A stretch of DNA of 5,885 nt, from positions 1-5,885 of the forward strand of contig CANGOK010000204.1 in NCBI GenBank assembly GCA_947455285.1, written 5' to 3'. A program made the translations under genes and the position numbers. Numbering within the stretch: the first letter of the stretch is position 1; the number at the start of each line of letters is the position of its first letter. This DNA is from Beijerinckiaceae bacterium (GTDB taxonomy: Bacteria > Pseudomonadota > Alphaproteobacteria > Rhizobiales > Beijerinckiaceae). Under the pieces are notes generated by a model, which had not been told where the DNA came from, ran no database searches, and saw nothing but the letters and a program-made list of their open reading frames with translations. Shown in pieces: positions 1 through 5,131 of this stretch.

Positions 1-71
1 GCGACGATACGGAGCCCGAGCCCAAGGCGAAGGCGAAGCCCCGGCGTGAGAGCGCACCGGGAGGCGCATGA
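1..71 (+). CDS. nrdR: C-terminal end of a probable NrdR transcriptional repressor (partial, 5' end outside window)
   Basis: An open frame runs in from the left edge and ends at TGA 69-71. The 22 visible residues form a hydrophilic tail rich in Pro, Lys, Glu and Ala, ending in PRRESAPGGA. No diagnostic domain is visible, so the identity rests on context: in many alphaproteobacteria nrdR, the zinc-ribbon/ATP-cone repressor of ribonucleotide reductase genes, lies directly upstream of ribD, and its C-terminus is often a variable charged tail. The stop overlaps the ribD start in an ATGA arrangement, which suggests translational coupling. Another upstream gene is possible; the reading frame itself is well supported by that overlap. 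Confidence 0.5.
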   Translation, partial: DDTEPEPKAKAKPRRESAPGGA

Positions 72-1207
72 GTTCGCGTTTCGACATCGACGCCGCGCCT
101 GACGAGGCGACCGACGCTGGCTTCATGGCTGCCGCCATCACCTATGGGCGCCGCTGGCTCGGCCTCACCGCGCCCAACCCGGCTGTGGGCTGCGTCATCG
201 TCAGGGATGGCGTCATCGTGGCGCGCGGCGCGACCATGCCGGGCGGTCGTCCCCATGCCGAAACCGAGGCCCTGCGCGAGGCGGGCGAGCGCGCCAAGGG
301 CGCGACGCTCTATGTCAGCCTCGAACCCTGCAGCCATTACGGCGTGACGGCGCCCTGCGCCGACGCCATCGTCAATGCGGGCCTCGTGCGCGTCGTCTCG
401 GCCCTTGAAGACCCTGACGTGCGTGTGGCGGGGCGCGGCCATGCCAAGATCGTCGAGGCTGGCATCGGCCTGCGCACGGGTGTCGGTGTGCTGGAGGCGC
501 GGCGCGGCAATCTCGGCCACATCATGCGCATCACCGCCGGGCGCCCGATGGTGACCCTGAAGCTCGCGCAGACCTTCGATGGCTTCGCCGCAGGCGGCGC
601 CCATGACCCGCGCCTGATGATCACTGGCGCATCAGCCAATGGCCGCGTGCAGATCATGCGCGCCATGCACGACGCGATCATGGTGGGCGTGGGAACCTTG
701 GTTGCGGACGATCCGCTGCTGACCGTGCGCTTGCCCGGCCTTGAGAGCCGCAAGCCCCTGCGCATCGTGCTCGACAGCCAGTTGCGCACCCCGCTCGCCT
801 CACGCCTCGCCGTCACTGCGAAGGACCATCGCACGCTGGTGATCTGCGCAGAGGATGCGCCCGTATCCGCTCAGTCGGCGCTTGAATCTTTGGGCGTCGA
901 AGTCTTGCGCGTGACGCGCGAGGCCTCTGGTCGCCTTGATCTTCACGCCGCCCTGCAGGCTTTGGGCAAGCGCGGGATCACGCGGGTGTTGAGCGAGGGC
1001 GGACCCATGGTCGCGAGCGAACTCATCCTGCGGGGCCTTGCCGATGAAGTGGCGCTCTTCACGGCGCCCAAGCCCTTCGGCGGGCAGGGCGCGCCTGCGT
1101 TGAGCCAGGAGGCGCGGCGCGCGCTCGAAACGGAATCGAAGTTCCGTTTGCTTGAAGAGGGCCACGCGGGCGTCGATCGTTTCGCCCATCTCGAAAGGGT
1201 CTTTTGA
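68..1207 (+). CDS. ribD: Bifunctional riboflavin biosynthesis protein RibD (pyrimidine deaminase/reductase)
   Basis: This cytosolic enzyme deaminates 2,5-diamino-6-ribosylamino-4(3H)-pyrimidinone 5'-phosphate and then reduces the ribosyl side chain with NADPH, giving the substrate that is later condensed by lumazine synthase. The 379 residues are the usual length for the two-domain form. The N-terminal deaminase domain (about 17-150) carries PNPAVGCVIV (36-45), the zinc/catalytic HAE (63-65) and EPCSHYGVTAPC with Cys88 and Cys97. The reductase domain (about 158-379) starts at MVTLKLAQTFDG and contains VGVGT (207-211), DDPLLTVR and SEGGP (309-313). The variant VTAP replaces the commoner RTPP between the zinc cysteines, but all ligands are present. 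The start at 68 overlaps the upstream stop; GGGAGG at 59-64 is only 3 nt from it. A later ATG at 125 (Met20) would still keep the deaminase domain, but lacks a clear ribosome binding site. Confidence 0.95.
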   Translation: MSSRFDIDAAPDEATDAGFMAAAITYGRRWLGLTAPNPAVGCVIVRDGVIVARGATMPGGRPHAETEALREAGERAKGATLYVSLEPCSHYGVTAPCADAIVNAGLVRVVSALEDPDVRVAGRGHAKIVEAGIGLRTGVGVLEARRGNLGHIMRITAGRPMVTLKLAQTFDGFAAGGAHDPRLMITGASANGRVQIMRAMHDAIMVGVGTLVADDPLLTVRLPGLESRKPLRIVLDSQLRTPLASRLAVTAKDHRTLVICAEDAPVSAQSALESLGVEVLRVTREASGRLDLHAALQALGKRGITRVLSEGGPMVASELILRGLADEVALFTAPKPFGGQGAPALSQEARRALETESKFRLLEEGHAGVDRFAHLERVF

Positions 1208-1812
1208 TGTTCACGGGTCTCGTTTCAGATGTCGGCCGCGTGCTCTCGATTGAAGATCGCGGCGAGCTCAAGCGCATCCGCATCGAGACCTCATATGACC
1301 CCGCGACCATCGCCATGGGCGCCTCCATCGCCTGTTCCGGCCCTTGCCTGACGGCGGTCGATTTCGGCACGAGTGATGGCCGCCACTGGTTCGAAGTCGA
1401 CGCCGCCGCCGAGACTTTGGCGCGCACGACGGTCGGTCGCTGGAAGGTCGGAACCCGCATCAATACGGAACGCTCGCTGACGCTCGGCGCCGAGCTTGGC
1501 GGCCATATCGTGACCGGCCATGTCGACGGCCTCGGCCATATCGTCAGCCGCAAAGATTTCGACGGCATGGCCCATTTCGAAATCTGCGCGCCCCACGACC
1601 TCGCAAAATTCATCGCCGAAAAAGGCTCCATCTGCCTCGACGGAACCTCGCTGACGGTGAACGGCGTCGAGGGCGACGTCTTCACGATATTGCTGATCCC
1701 CCACACGTTAGCTGTGACGACATGGGGCGCACGCAAGGCGGGCGATGATTTGAATCTGGAAGTTGATTTGATGGCGCGTTATGCGGCGCGGTTGCTGGAG
1801 GCGAAGGGGTAG
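1207..1812 (+). CDS. ribE: Riboflavin synthase, alpha subunit
   Basis: The enzyme dismutates two 6,7-dimethyl-8-ribityllumazine molecules into riboflavin and the RibD-derived pyrimidine, the last step of the pathway. The 201 residues form the standard two lumazine-binding barrels. The N-terminal barrel begins with the family signature MFTGLV and includes ACSGPCLTAVDF (42-53). The second contains GGHIVTGHVDG (98-108), LDGTSLTVN (144-152) and LLIPHTLAVTTWG (162-174). The C-terminal tail (VDLMARYAARLLEAKG) is typical of the helix that drives trimer formation. ATG 1207 is chosen because it gives the conserved MFTG start; an in-frame TTG one codon earlier is an unlikely start. The ribD stop and this start share one base (TGATG), so the two are probably translationally coupled. 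The gene is called ribE in much of the literature on this group and ribC in E. coli numbering. Normally ribH would be near; here 1.4 kb intervenes. Confidence 0.95.
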   Translation: MFTGLVSDVGRVLSIEDRGELKRIRIETSYDPATIAMGASIACSGPCLTAVDFGTSDGRHWFEVDAAAETLARTTVGRWKVGTRINTERSLTLGAELGGHIVTGHVDGLGHIVSRKDFDGMAHFEICAPHDLAKFIAEKGSICLDGTSLTVNGVEGDVFTILLIPHTLAVTTWGARKAGDDLNLEVDLMARYAARLLEAKG

Positions 1813-1890
1813 GGGATATTGTTTCTAAATTAGTTAAATTTGAAATTATTTTGATGTAAATTTGACCTTTATCCGGTTAGGAGTGGTCAT
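1813..1890 (+). promoter_or_regulatory. AT-rich leader of the orphan gene, with a good ribosome binding site
   Basis: Base composition changes abruptly right after the ribE stop: this stretch is mostly A and T with runs such as TTAAATTTGAAATTATTTTG. AGGAG at 1879-1883, seven bases before ATG 1891, is a near-ideal Shine-Dalgarno site and fixes the start of the next ORF. TTGAAA at 1840-1845 and TTGATG at 1851-1856 resemble -35 boxes, but no good -10 box follows either at 16-18 bases, so a promoter here is plausible from composition only. No hairpin with a T tract is seen, so there is no evidence that the ribDE transcript ends here. Confidence 0.4.
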
Positions 1891-2391
1891 ATGTGTCAGC
1901 CGTTGCTTAGCGACATTCTTATTGCAAGAGGCTTTCCAAGAGATGCTTTTCATAACTTACCAGATAGTAGGTCGGTTCAGTTGCATGTAGAAAACAAAGA
2001 AATTTACCTCCGGTCATCTCTAAAAAAGTATCGAAATGTTCAGAAAACATGGGTCAAGCTAAGGGAAATTTTCAGTTTATACGAATTTCAATTTGTCGAT
2101 AATTACAAATATATCAGATATCAGGACGTCAGTATTCTATTTTGTTTGCTTAATTTGCTGCCATTGCATCCGAGTACGGGGATAGAGCTGTTCGAGAGCA
2201 TTGAGCCTAGAATTCCATTGCGCGAATATATGGAATTTGACTTTACGCTTCACTTCCGAGTTTCGATCCCGGAACCTTATGGGCCAGCCCACGTGACCTT
2301 TATCGATAACGGTCAACCTCAGCGTAGTTATACCTTTTTCCCGGCAGTGTTTTGTAACGTTGACCTAATTATGTGTTTTCTACGCTGTTGA
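1891..2391 (+). CDS. Unrecognised 166-residue protein, AT-rich orphan, probably acquired
   Basis: I do not recognise this protein or any domain in it. By direct count the gene is about 40% G+C, against roughly two thirds in the flanking genes, and it uses A/T-ending codons (AAA, ATT, TTT, TAT) avoided by its neighbours, so it was probably gained by transfer. The AGGAG site seven bases upstream supports a real translation start. The N-terminal part has a basic stretch (SLKKYRNVQKTW, about 43-54), followed by an aromatic, Tyr-rich segment (YEFQFVDNYKYIRY, about 64-77) and a hydrophobic patch (ISILFCLLNLLPLHP-like, about 80-94) too short and interrupted to call a membrane helix. The second half looks beta-rich (FDFTLHFRVSIP, HVTFIDNGQ). 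The last 20 residues are Phe- and Cys-rich and could be out-of-frame sequence after a truncation. There is no signal peptide. It sits alone between ribE and the intergenic repeats, same strand as the rib genes. Function unknown. Confidence 0.6.
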   Translation: MCQPLLSDILIARGFPRDAFHNLPDSRSVQLHVENKEIYLRSSLKKYRNVQKTWVKLREIFSLYEFQFVDNYKYIRYQDVSILFCLLNLLPLHPSTGIELFESIEPRIPLREYMEFDFTLHFRVSIPEPYGPAHVTFIDNGQPQRSYTFFPAVFCNVDLIMCFLRC

Positions 2392-2417
2392 CTGTCTTTC
2401 GCTTTAGGTAAAAATTC

Positions 2418-2449
2418 CTTGACTTTTTCCCTATCATCCCCCACATAAT
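2418..2449 (+). promoter_or_regulatory. Candidate sigma70-type promoter ahead of the structured segment
   Basis: CTTGACT at 2418-2424 matches the alphaproteobacterial -35 consensus CTTGAC exactly. CATAAT at 2444-2449 matches five of six bases of TATAAT, but the spacer is 19 bases, two longer than ideal. With a 17-base spacer the -10 would be the poorer CACATA (2442-2447). Transcription would begin near 2456 and run into the hairpin-rich segment at 2564-2757 and on toward ribH. It lies at the right edge of the AT-rich island, where chance matches are more likely, so this is a candidate only. Confidence 0.35.
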
Positions 2450-2464
2450 CCCCATCCCTGCCCC
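2438..2464 (-). other. Putative G-quadruplex motif (minus strand)
   Basis: The plus strand carries four C runs: CCCCC (2438-2442), CCCC (2450-2453), CCC (2456-2458) and CCCC (2461-2464). Read on the minus strand these are four G runs of at least three with loops of 2, 2 and 7 bases, which fits the canonical G3+N1-7 quadruplex rule. It overlaps the -10 region of the candidate promoter. It could also be a decayed arm of the C-rich repeat found at 3065-3100, which has a similar CCCCCAC...CCCC pattern. Confidence 0.4.
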
Positions 2465-2494
2465 ATGAGGGACTGGACGCGAGCGGTCGTTTTC

Positions 2495-2526
2495 GGGTGG
2501 GTGGGGAGCGGTTCCTGCGGGGTGGG
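2495..2526 (+). other. Putative G-quadruplex motif (plus strand)
   Basis: G runs at 2495-2497, 2499-2501, 2503-2506, 2519-2522 and 2524-2526 could form a quadruplex with loops of 1, 1 and 12 bases. The long third loop makes it weaker than the minus-strand motif 30 bases upstream. In RNA from the candidate promoter this would lie near the 5' end. It could alternatively pair with the C-rich stretch at 2438-2464. Confidence 0.3.
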
Positions 2527-2563
2527 CTACCGGAGCCTTTCTCTCGGGCGATCAATCGTAAAA

Positions 2564-2757
2564 GGCATGGCTTGCAGGCTGGCCGCCTGCGAGCAGTCGA
2601 TGGGGTTTCTCCCTTGGCTCATGCCCAGTCACCCGTCCGTCCGGCACTATGACCGGTCTGAGCCGGTGAGGCTCACAAACCTGAGATGTCGAGAAGCAGT
2701 TGGGCCGCAAGCCCCCTTCGAAACATCAGGGCCTGCCGCATGATCCTCAGCCAGAGG
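2564..2757 (+). ncRNA. Candidate structured RNA: three-way junction followed by a long hairpin; family not recognised
   Basis: Several complementary segments sit in series. GGCATG (2564-2569) pairs with CATGCC (2620-2625), enclosing a 10-bp stem 2570-2579/2585-2594 (one G-U pair, loop TGGCC) and a small GGG/CCC hairpin (2603-2605/2611-2613), so the unit can fold as a three-way junction. Then TGAGCC/GGCTCA (2659-2664/2670-2675, loop GGTGA) is a perfect 6-bp hairpin. A longer imperfect hairpin follows at 2680-2730: CCTGA/TCAGG, TGT/ACA, GAAG/CTTC and a terminal GGGC/GCCC with loop CGCAA. CCTC/GAGG (2745-2757) ends the series. This could be a small RNA, a long ribH leader or decayed repeat DNA. 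It does not match the motifs I know for FMN, cobalamin, SAM-II or glycine riboswitches, 6S RNA, tmRNA, SRP RNA or RNase P. Strand is inferred from the promoter candidate and neighbours; the pairing works equally well on the other strand. Confidence 0.3.
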
Positions 2758-2940
2758 TGAAGCGCCCAAGGCTCGGGCCAAGAGCGGGAGCGATGATCGA
2801 GAAATCCGCGCGTGGGGCGCCGTGAGGCGATCAAACCAACCCCATCAGCGCCAACCGGCGCCCCCGGCCCCTCAAGGGCCATTCATCACCATCAACCCGG
2901 CGCGGCTTCGCGTGCGGGCTTTAGGCGCAACCAATTGAGG

Positions 2941-2952
2941 ATACGCGCGTAT
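2941..2952. repeat. Perfect 12-bp palindrome
   Basis: ATACGCGCGTAT reads identically on both strands. It lies two bases before the left arm of the nested inverted repeat. It could be an operator half-site pair for a dimeric regulator, or part of the end or target of the adjacent repeat. A single copy is seen in the window, so function is unknown. Confidence 0.5.
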
Positions 2953-2954
2953 TT

Positions 2955-3100
2955 ACCCTCCCCCTTGTGGGGAGGGTCGGCACGCCTTGCGTGACGGGGT
3001 GGGGGGTGTGAGGCGCTGATCATTGGCGCGGTTGCAGAGGCGCTCACCTGCAAAGGGCTCACGACCCCCACCCCTTACCCCTCCCCACAGGGGGGAGGGG
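2955..3100. repeat. Nested inverted-repeat (cruciform-type) intergenic element
   Basis: The outer left arm (2955-2977) is itself a hairpin, ACCCTCCCC/GGGGAGGGT with a 5-base loop CTTGT. The outer right arm (3078-3100) is a hairpin CCCCTCCCC/GGGGAGGGG with a 5-base loop ACAGG. The arms are also reverse complements of each other with only a few mismatches. An inner pair, 2996-3012 and 3058-3074, matches at 15 of 17 positions. The left half has an 18-base extra segment (2978-2995) containing another hairpin, CACGC/GCGTG (2981-2985/2989-2993). The central spacer is about 45 bases. Such C/G-rich intergenic palindromes are typical of alphaproteobacterial genomes (RIME and Bru-RS are named examples); I cannot say which family this is. 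It has no T tract after either hairpin, so it is not a classical intrinsic terminator, though it could impede polymerase. Confidence 0.75.
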
Positions 3101-3210
3101 AGATGCTGGCGTTTCGCATCAACTTCACGCGCGCGCATTTGCGCGCCCCGCCAAGCTTGCGCCCTCTGGCGCAGGTCTCTATTCAGGACGCTCGCTTGAG
3201 GAACTTCATC
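3101..3210 (+). promoter_or_regulatory. ribH leader with two hairpins and the start-deciding ribosome binding site
   Basis: GAGGA at 3198-3202, eight bases before ATG 3211, is the ribosome binding site that favours the short RibH. Upstream lie two hairpins: GCGCGC/GCGCGC (3131-3136/3141-3146, loop ATTT) and an 8-bp stem CTTGCGCC/GGCGCAGG with one G-T wobble (3156-3163/3168-3175, loop CTCT). Neither is followed by a T run. No FMN riboswitch signature is present. An in-frame ATG at 3103 follows the GGGGAGGGGAG end of the inverted repeat and could start a RibH 36 residues longer. Confidence 0.4.
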
Positions 3211-3678
3211 ATGGCCGAACCGCGCCGCACTTTGCCGACCTATTCCGCCCCCGGGGCGCGCTTCCTGATCGTGGAGGCGCGTTATTATGACAATATCGGC
3301 GCCATGCTGCACGCTGGCGCGACGAGGGCGCTCGAGGCGGCCGGCGCGACTCATGAGACCATCGGCGTGCCGGGCGCGCTCGAAATTCCGGCCGCCATCA
3401 ATATCGCCATGGCGAGCGGCGCTTATGCAGGCGCGGTGGCGCTTGGCTGTGTCATTCGCGGCGAGACCTATCATTTCGAGATCGTCGCGGGCGAGAGCTC
3501 GCGCGCGATCATGGACCTCACCGTTGAGGGCCTCGCCATCGGCAACGGCGTCCTCACCGTCGAGAATGAAGAGCAGGCGGTGGTCCGCGCCGATCCCGCG
3601 CAGGGCGACAAGGGCGGCGACGCCGCAAGAGCCGCGCTCTCGCTCCATGGACTCAAGACAACTTACAAGGCCCGCTGA
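3211..3678 (+). CDS. ribH: 6,7-dimethyl-8-ribityllumazine synthase
   Basis: The enzyme condenses the RibD-derived aminopyrimidine with 3,4-dihydroxy-2-butanone 4-phosphate to form lumazine, the substrate of RibE. The 155-residue protein from ATG 3211 has the family's usual length. Visible motifs are VEARYYDNI (21-29), VPGALEIP (53-60), ALGCVIRGETYHFEIV (77-92) with the catalytic His at 88, GNGVLTVENEEQA (111-123) and a conserved Arg126 before GDKGG (132-136). Members of this family form pentamers or 60-subunit capsids. ATG 3211 is preferred because family members start just before this point and GAGGA lies eight bases upstream; ATG 3103 would add 36 residues unlike the family, though it also has a strong purine-rich stretch before it. 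The stop is directly followed by the nusB start (TGAATG). It is separated from ribE by about 1.4 kb, so it needs read-through or its own promoter. Confidence 0.95.
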   Translation: MAEPRRTLPTYSAPGARFLIVEARYYDNIGAMLHAGATRALEAAGATHETIGVPGALEIPAAINIAMASGAYAGAVALGCVIRGETYHFEIVAGESSRAIMDLTVEGLAIGNGVLTVENEEQAVVRADPAQGDKGGDAARAALSLHGLKTTYKAR

Positions 3679-4134
3679 ATGTCCCGTGAACACCGCGCCA
3701 ACGCTCGCCTTGCGGCCGTGCAGGCGCTCTATCAGATGGAAGTCGCCAGCAAGGGGCTGAACGAAATCCTTGCGGAATTCGAGACTTTCTGGATCGGCCG
3801 CGAGGTCGATGGCGATCAGTATAAGCCCGCCGAGATCGACTTTTTCCGCGATGTGCTGAACGGCGTCCTTGGCGACCAGCGCACGCTCGATCAGGTCATC
3901 GACACCACCTTGCAGGACGGTTGGCCGCTGCGCCGGGTCGAGGCGGTCATGCGCGCCGTGCTGCGCGCCGGCGCCTATGAATTGAAGAAGCGCAAAGACG
4001 TTCCCGTGCGCGTCGTCATCACCGAATATGTGGATGTCGCCGCCGCCTTCCTCGCGCGCGACGAAGTAGGTATGACCAACGCCGTTCTCGATGCGCTCGC
4101 CCGTAAGTTGCGCCCCAGCGATTTCGAAGACTGA
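3679..4134 (+). CDS. nusB: Transcription antitermination factor NusB
   Basis: NusB binds BoxA RNA together with ribosomal protein S10 (NusE) and supports antitermination of rRNA operons. The 151-residue, mainly helical protein shows the family pattern: a basic N-terminus with ARLAAVQALYQME (9-21), FFRDVLNGVLGD (55-66), the central RRVEAVMRAVLRAGAYEL (85-102) and the signature RVVITEYVDVAAAF (111-124) followed by NAVLDALARKL (134-144). The start abuts the ribH stop without a gap, and AAGG at 3667-3670 lies eight bases upstream inside the ribH end, so the two are coupled. The ribH-nusB pairing is widespread in proteobacteria. No unusual features were seen. Confidence 0.95.
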   Translation: MSREHRANARLAAVQALYQMEVASKGLNEILAEFETFWIGREVDGDQYKPAEIDFFRDVLNGVLGDQRTLDQVIDTTLQDGWPLRRVEAVMRAVLRAGAYELKKRKDVPVRVVITEYVDVAAAFLARDEVGMTNAVLDALARKLRPSDFED

Positions 4135-4146
4135 GCCGGAGCCTCC

Positions 4147-5130
4147 ATGGGCGCCATCAGCGAAGATGATCTGATCTCCCGTTTCTTCGCCCCCATCGCA
4201 GGGTCGGGCGCGCTCGGCCTGAAAGATGACGCCGCCTGTCTGACCCCGCCGCCCGGCCAAGACCTCATCCTGACCAAGGACGCGCTGGTGGCGGGCGTGC
4301 ATTTCTTCCCCGACGATCCGCCAGAAGCCATCGCGCGCAAGGCGCTGCGGGTGAATGTGTCTGATCTCGCCGCCAAGGGCGCCGATCCCCTTGGCTTCCT
4401 GCTCGCGCTGGCCCTCCCTACTGGCGATGAGGCCGACTGGATCGAGCGCTTCGCCCAAGGGCTTGGCGAGGACGCCGCGCGCTGGGGAATTCCTTTGCTA
4501 GGCGGCGATACGGTGAAGACGCCGGGGCCAGCCATGGTCAGCGTCACCGCGCTGGGGACGGCTCCCATGGGCCGCATGGTCGCGCGCACCGGGGTGAGGG
4601 CAGGGGACCTGATCTTCGTCTCGGGCACGATTGGCGACGCAGCGCTCGGCCTGCAGGCGCGCCTAGCGCCCCAGCGCTTCTCTGGGCTGCCCGAAGAGGC
4701 GCGCGCGCATCTGCTGGCGCGCTATCTCGATCCCCAGCCGCGCCTTGCACTGGCCCATGCGCTGCGCGCCCATGCGAGCGGGGGCATGGATGTGTCTGAC
4801 GGGCTTGTGGGCGATCTGACGAAGATGCTGAAAGCCTCTGGCGTGAGCGCCGACATTCGCCTGCAGGATGCGCCGTTGTCGGACGCCGCAAGGCATTCCG
4901 TCGCCATGGAGGCCGCGCTTTTCGAGACGGCGATGACCGGCGGAGATGATTATGAGCTGCTTGTCGCTGTTTCTCCACAAAAGGCCGCAGCTTTGCAGGC
5001 CGCCGCACGCGCCGCTGGCGTTCCGCTCACTCTGATCGGCGAGGCGGTGGCCGGAACCGGCCCGCCGCGCTTCACTGGCGCCGATGGCGGGCAGATTGTC
5101 TTCGCGCGGGGAAGCTTCAGTCATTTCTGA
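4147..5130 (+). CDS. thiL: Thiamine-monophosphate kinase
   Basis: ThiL phosphorylates thiamine monophosphate with ATP to give thiamine diphosphate, the active cofactor. The 327 residues match the usual length of this PurM-like (AIRS) kinase family. The Mg/ATP-binding aspartates are visible in LKDDAA (25-30), KDALVAGVHF (44-53) and GGDT (119-122). Other family motifs are ARKALRVNVSDLAAKGADP (63-81), GDLIFVSGTIGDAALGL (153-169), SGGMDVSDGL (211-220) and GGDDYELL (265-272). GGAG at 4138-4141 lies five bases before the start and 12 bases separate it from the nusB stop, so it is in the same transcription unit. The nusB-thiL order is common in proteobacteria. No clear terminator follows the gene. 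Confidence 0.95.
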   Translation: MGAISEDDLISRFFAPIAGSGALGLKDDAACLTPPPGQDLILTKDALVAGVHFFPDDPPEAIARKALRVNVSDLAAKGADPLGFLLALALPTGDEADWIERFAQGLGEDAARWGIPLLGGDTVKTPGPAMVSVTALGTAPMGRMVARTGVRAGDLIFVSGTIGDAALGLQARLAPQRFSGLPEEARAHLLARYLDPQPRLALAHALRAHASGGMDVSDGLVGDLTKMLKASGVSADIRLQDAPLSDAARHSVAMEAALFETAMTGGDDYELLVAVSPQKAAALQAAARAAGVPLTLIGEAVAGTGPPRFTGADGGQIVFARGSFSHF

Positions 5131-5131
5131 T

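Larger units (their letters stand above)
2392..3210. other. 819-bp stretch without a convincing gene, rich in hairpins and repeats
   Basis: This stretch lies between the orphan ORF and ribH. The first about 30 bases still have the AT-rich composition of the island and the rest is GC-rich. Small open frames occur on both strands (for example 2465-2743 plus, 92 codons; 2673-2882 minus, 69 codons), but none has a clear ribosome binding site or a recognisable domain, and both cross strong inverted repeats. The content I can support is listed separately: a candidate promoter, two G-quadruplex motifs, a structured segment, a palindrome, a nested inverted repeat and the ribH leader. Smaller hairpins are at 2848-2861 (GCGCC/GGCGC, loop AACC) and 2866-2880 (GGCCC/GGGCC, loop CTCAA). 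No tRNA, rRNA, transposase or CRISPR repeat was seen. Confidence 0.7.

Noticed and set aside
1059..1736. 225-codon minus-strand frame
   Set aside because: It is antisense to the ribD end and ribE, both of which have full-length family motifs, and it has no domain of its own.
1830..2416. Flanking direct repeats (TTAGTTAAATT at 1830 and TTAGGTAAAAATT at 2404) marking an insertion
   Set aside because: The match is imperfect and A/T-rich, so it is easily due to chance in this composition. No terminal inverted repeats or transposase accompany it.
2955..3100. Intrinsic terminator
   Set aside because: The hairpins are strong but neither is followed by a T run on either strand, so a classical terminator is not supported.
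2392..3210. FMN riboswitch (RFN element) ahead of ribH
   Set aside because: I looked for the conserved boxes (AGGG...GAAATTCCC, ACCGGCGGT, AGCCCGCGAGC, GCCGACGGT). None is present in the right order on either strand.
2953..4458. 501-codon open frame on the minus strand
   Set aside because: It runs antisense across ribH, nusB and part of thiL, all of which are clear genes on the plus strand. Long antisense frames are normal in GC-rich coding DNA, and its protein shows no recognisable domain.
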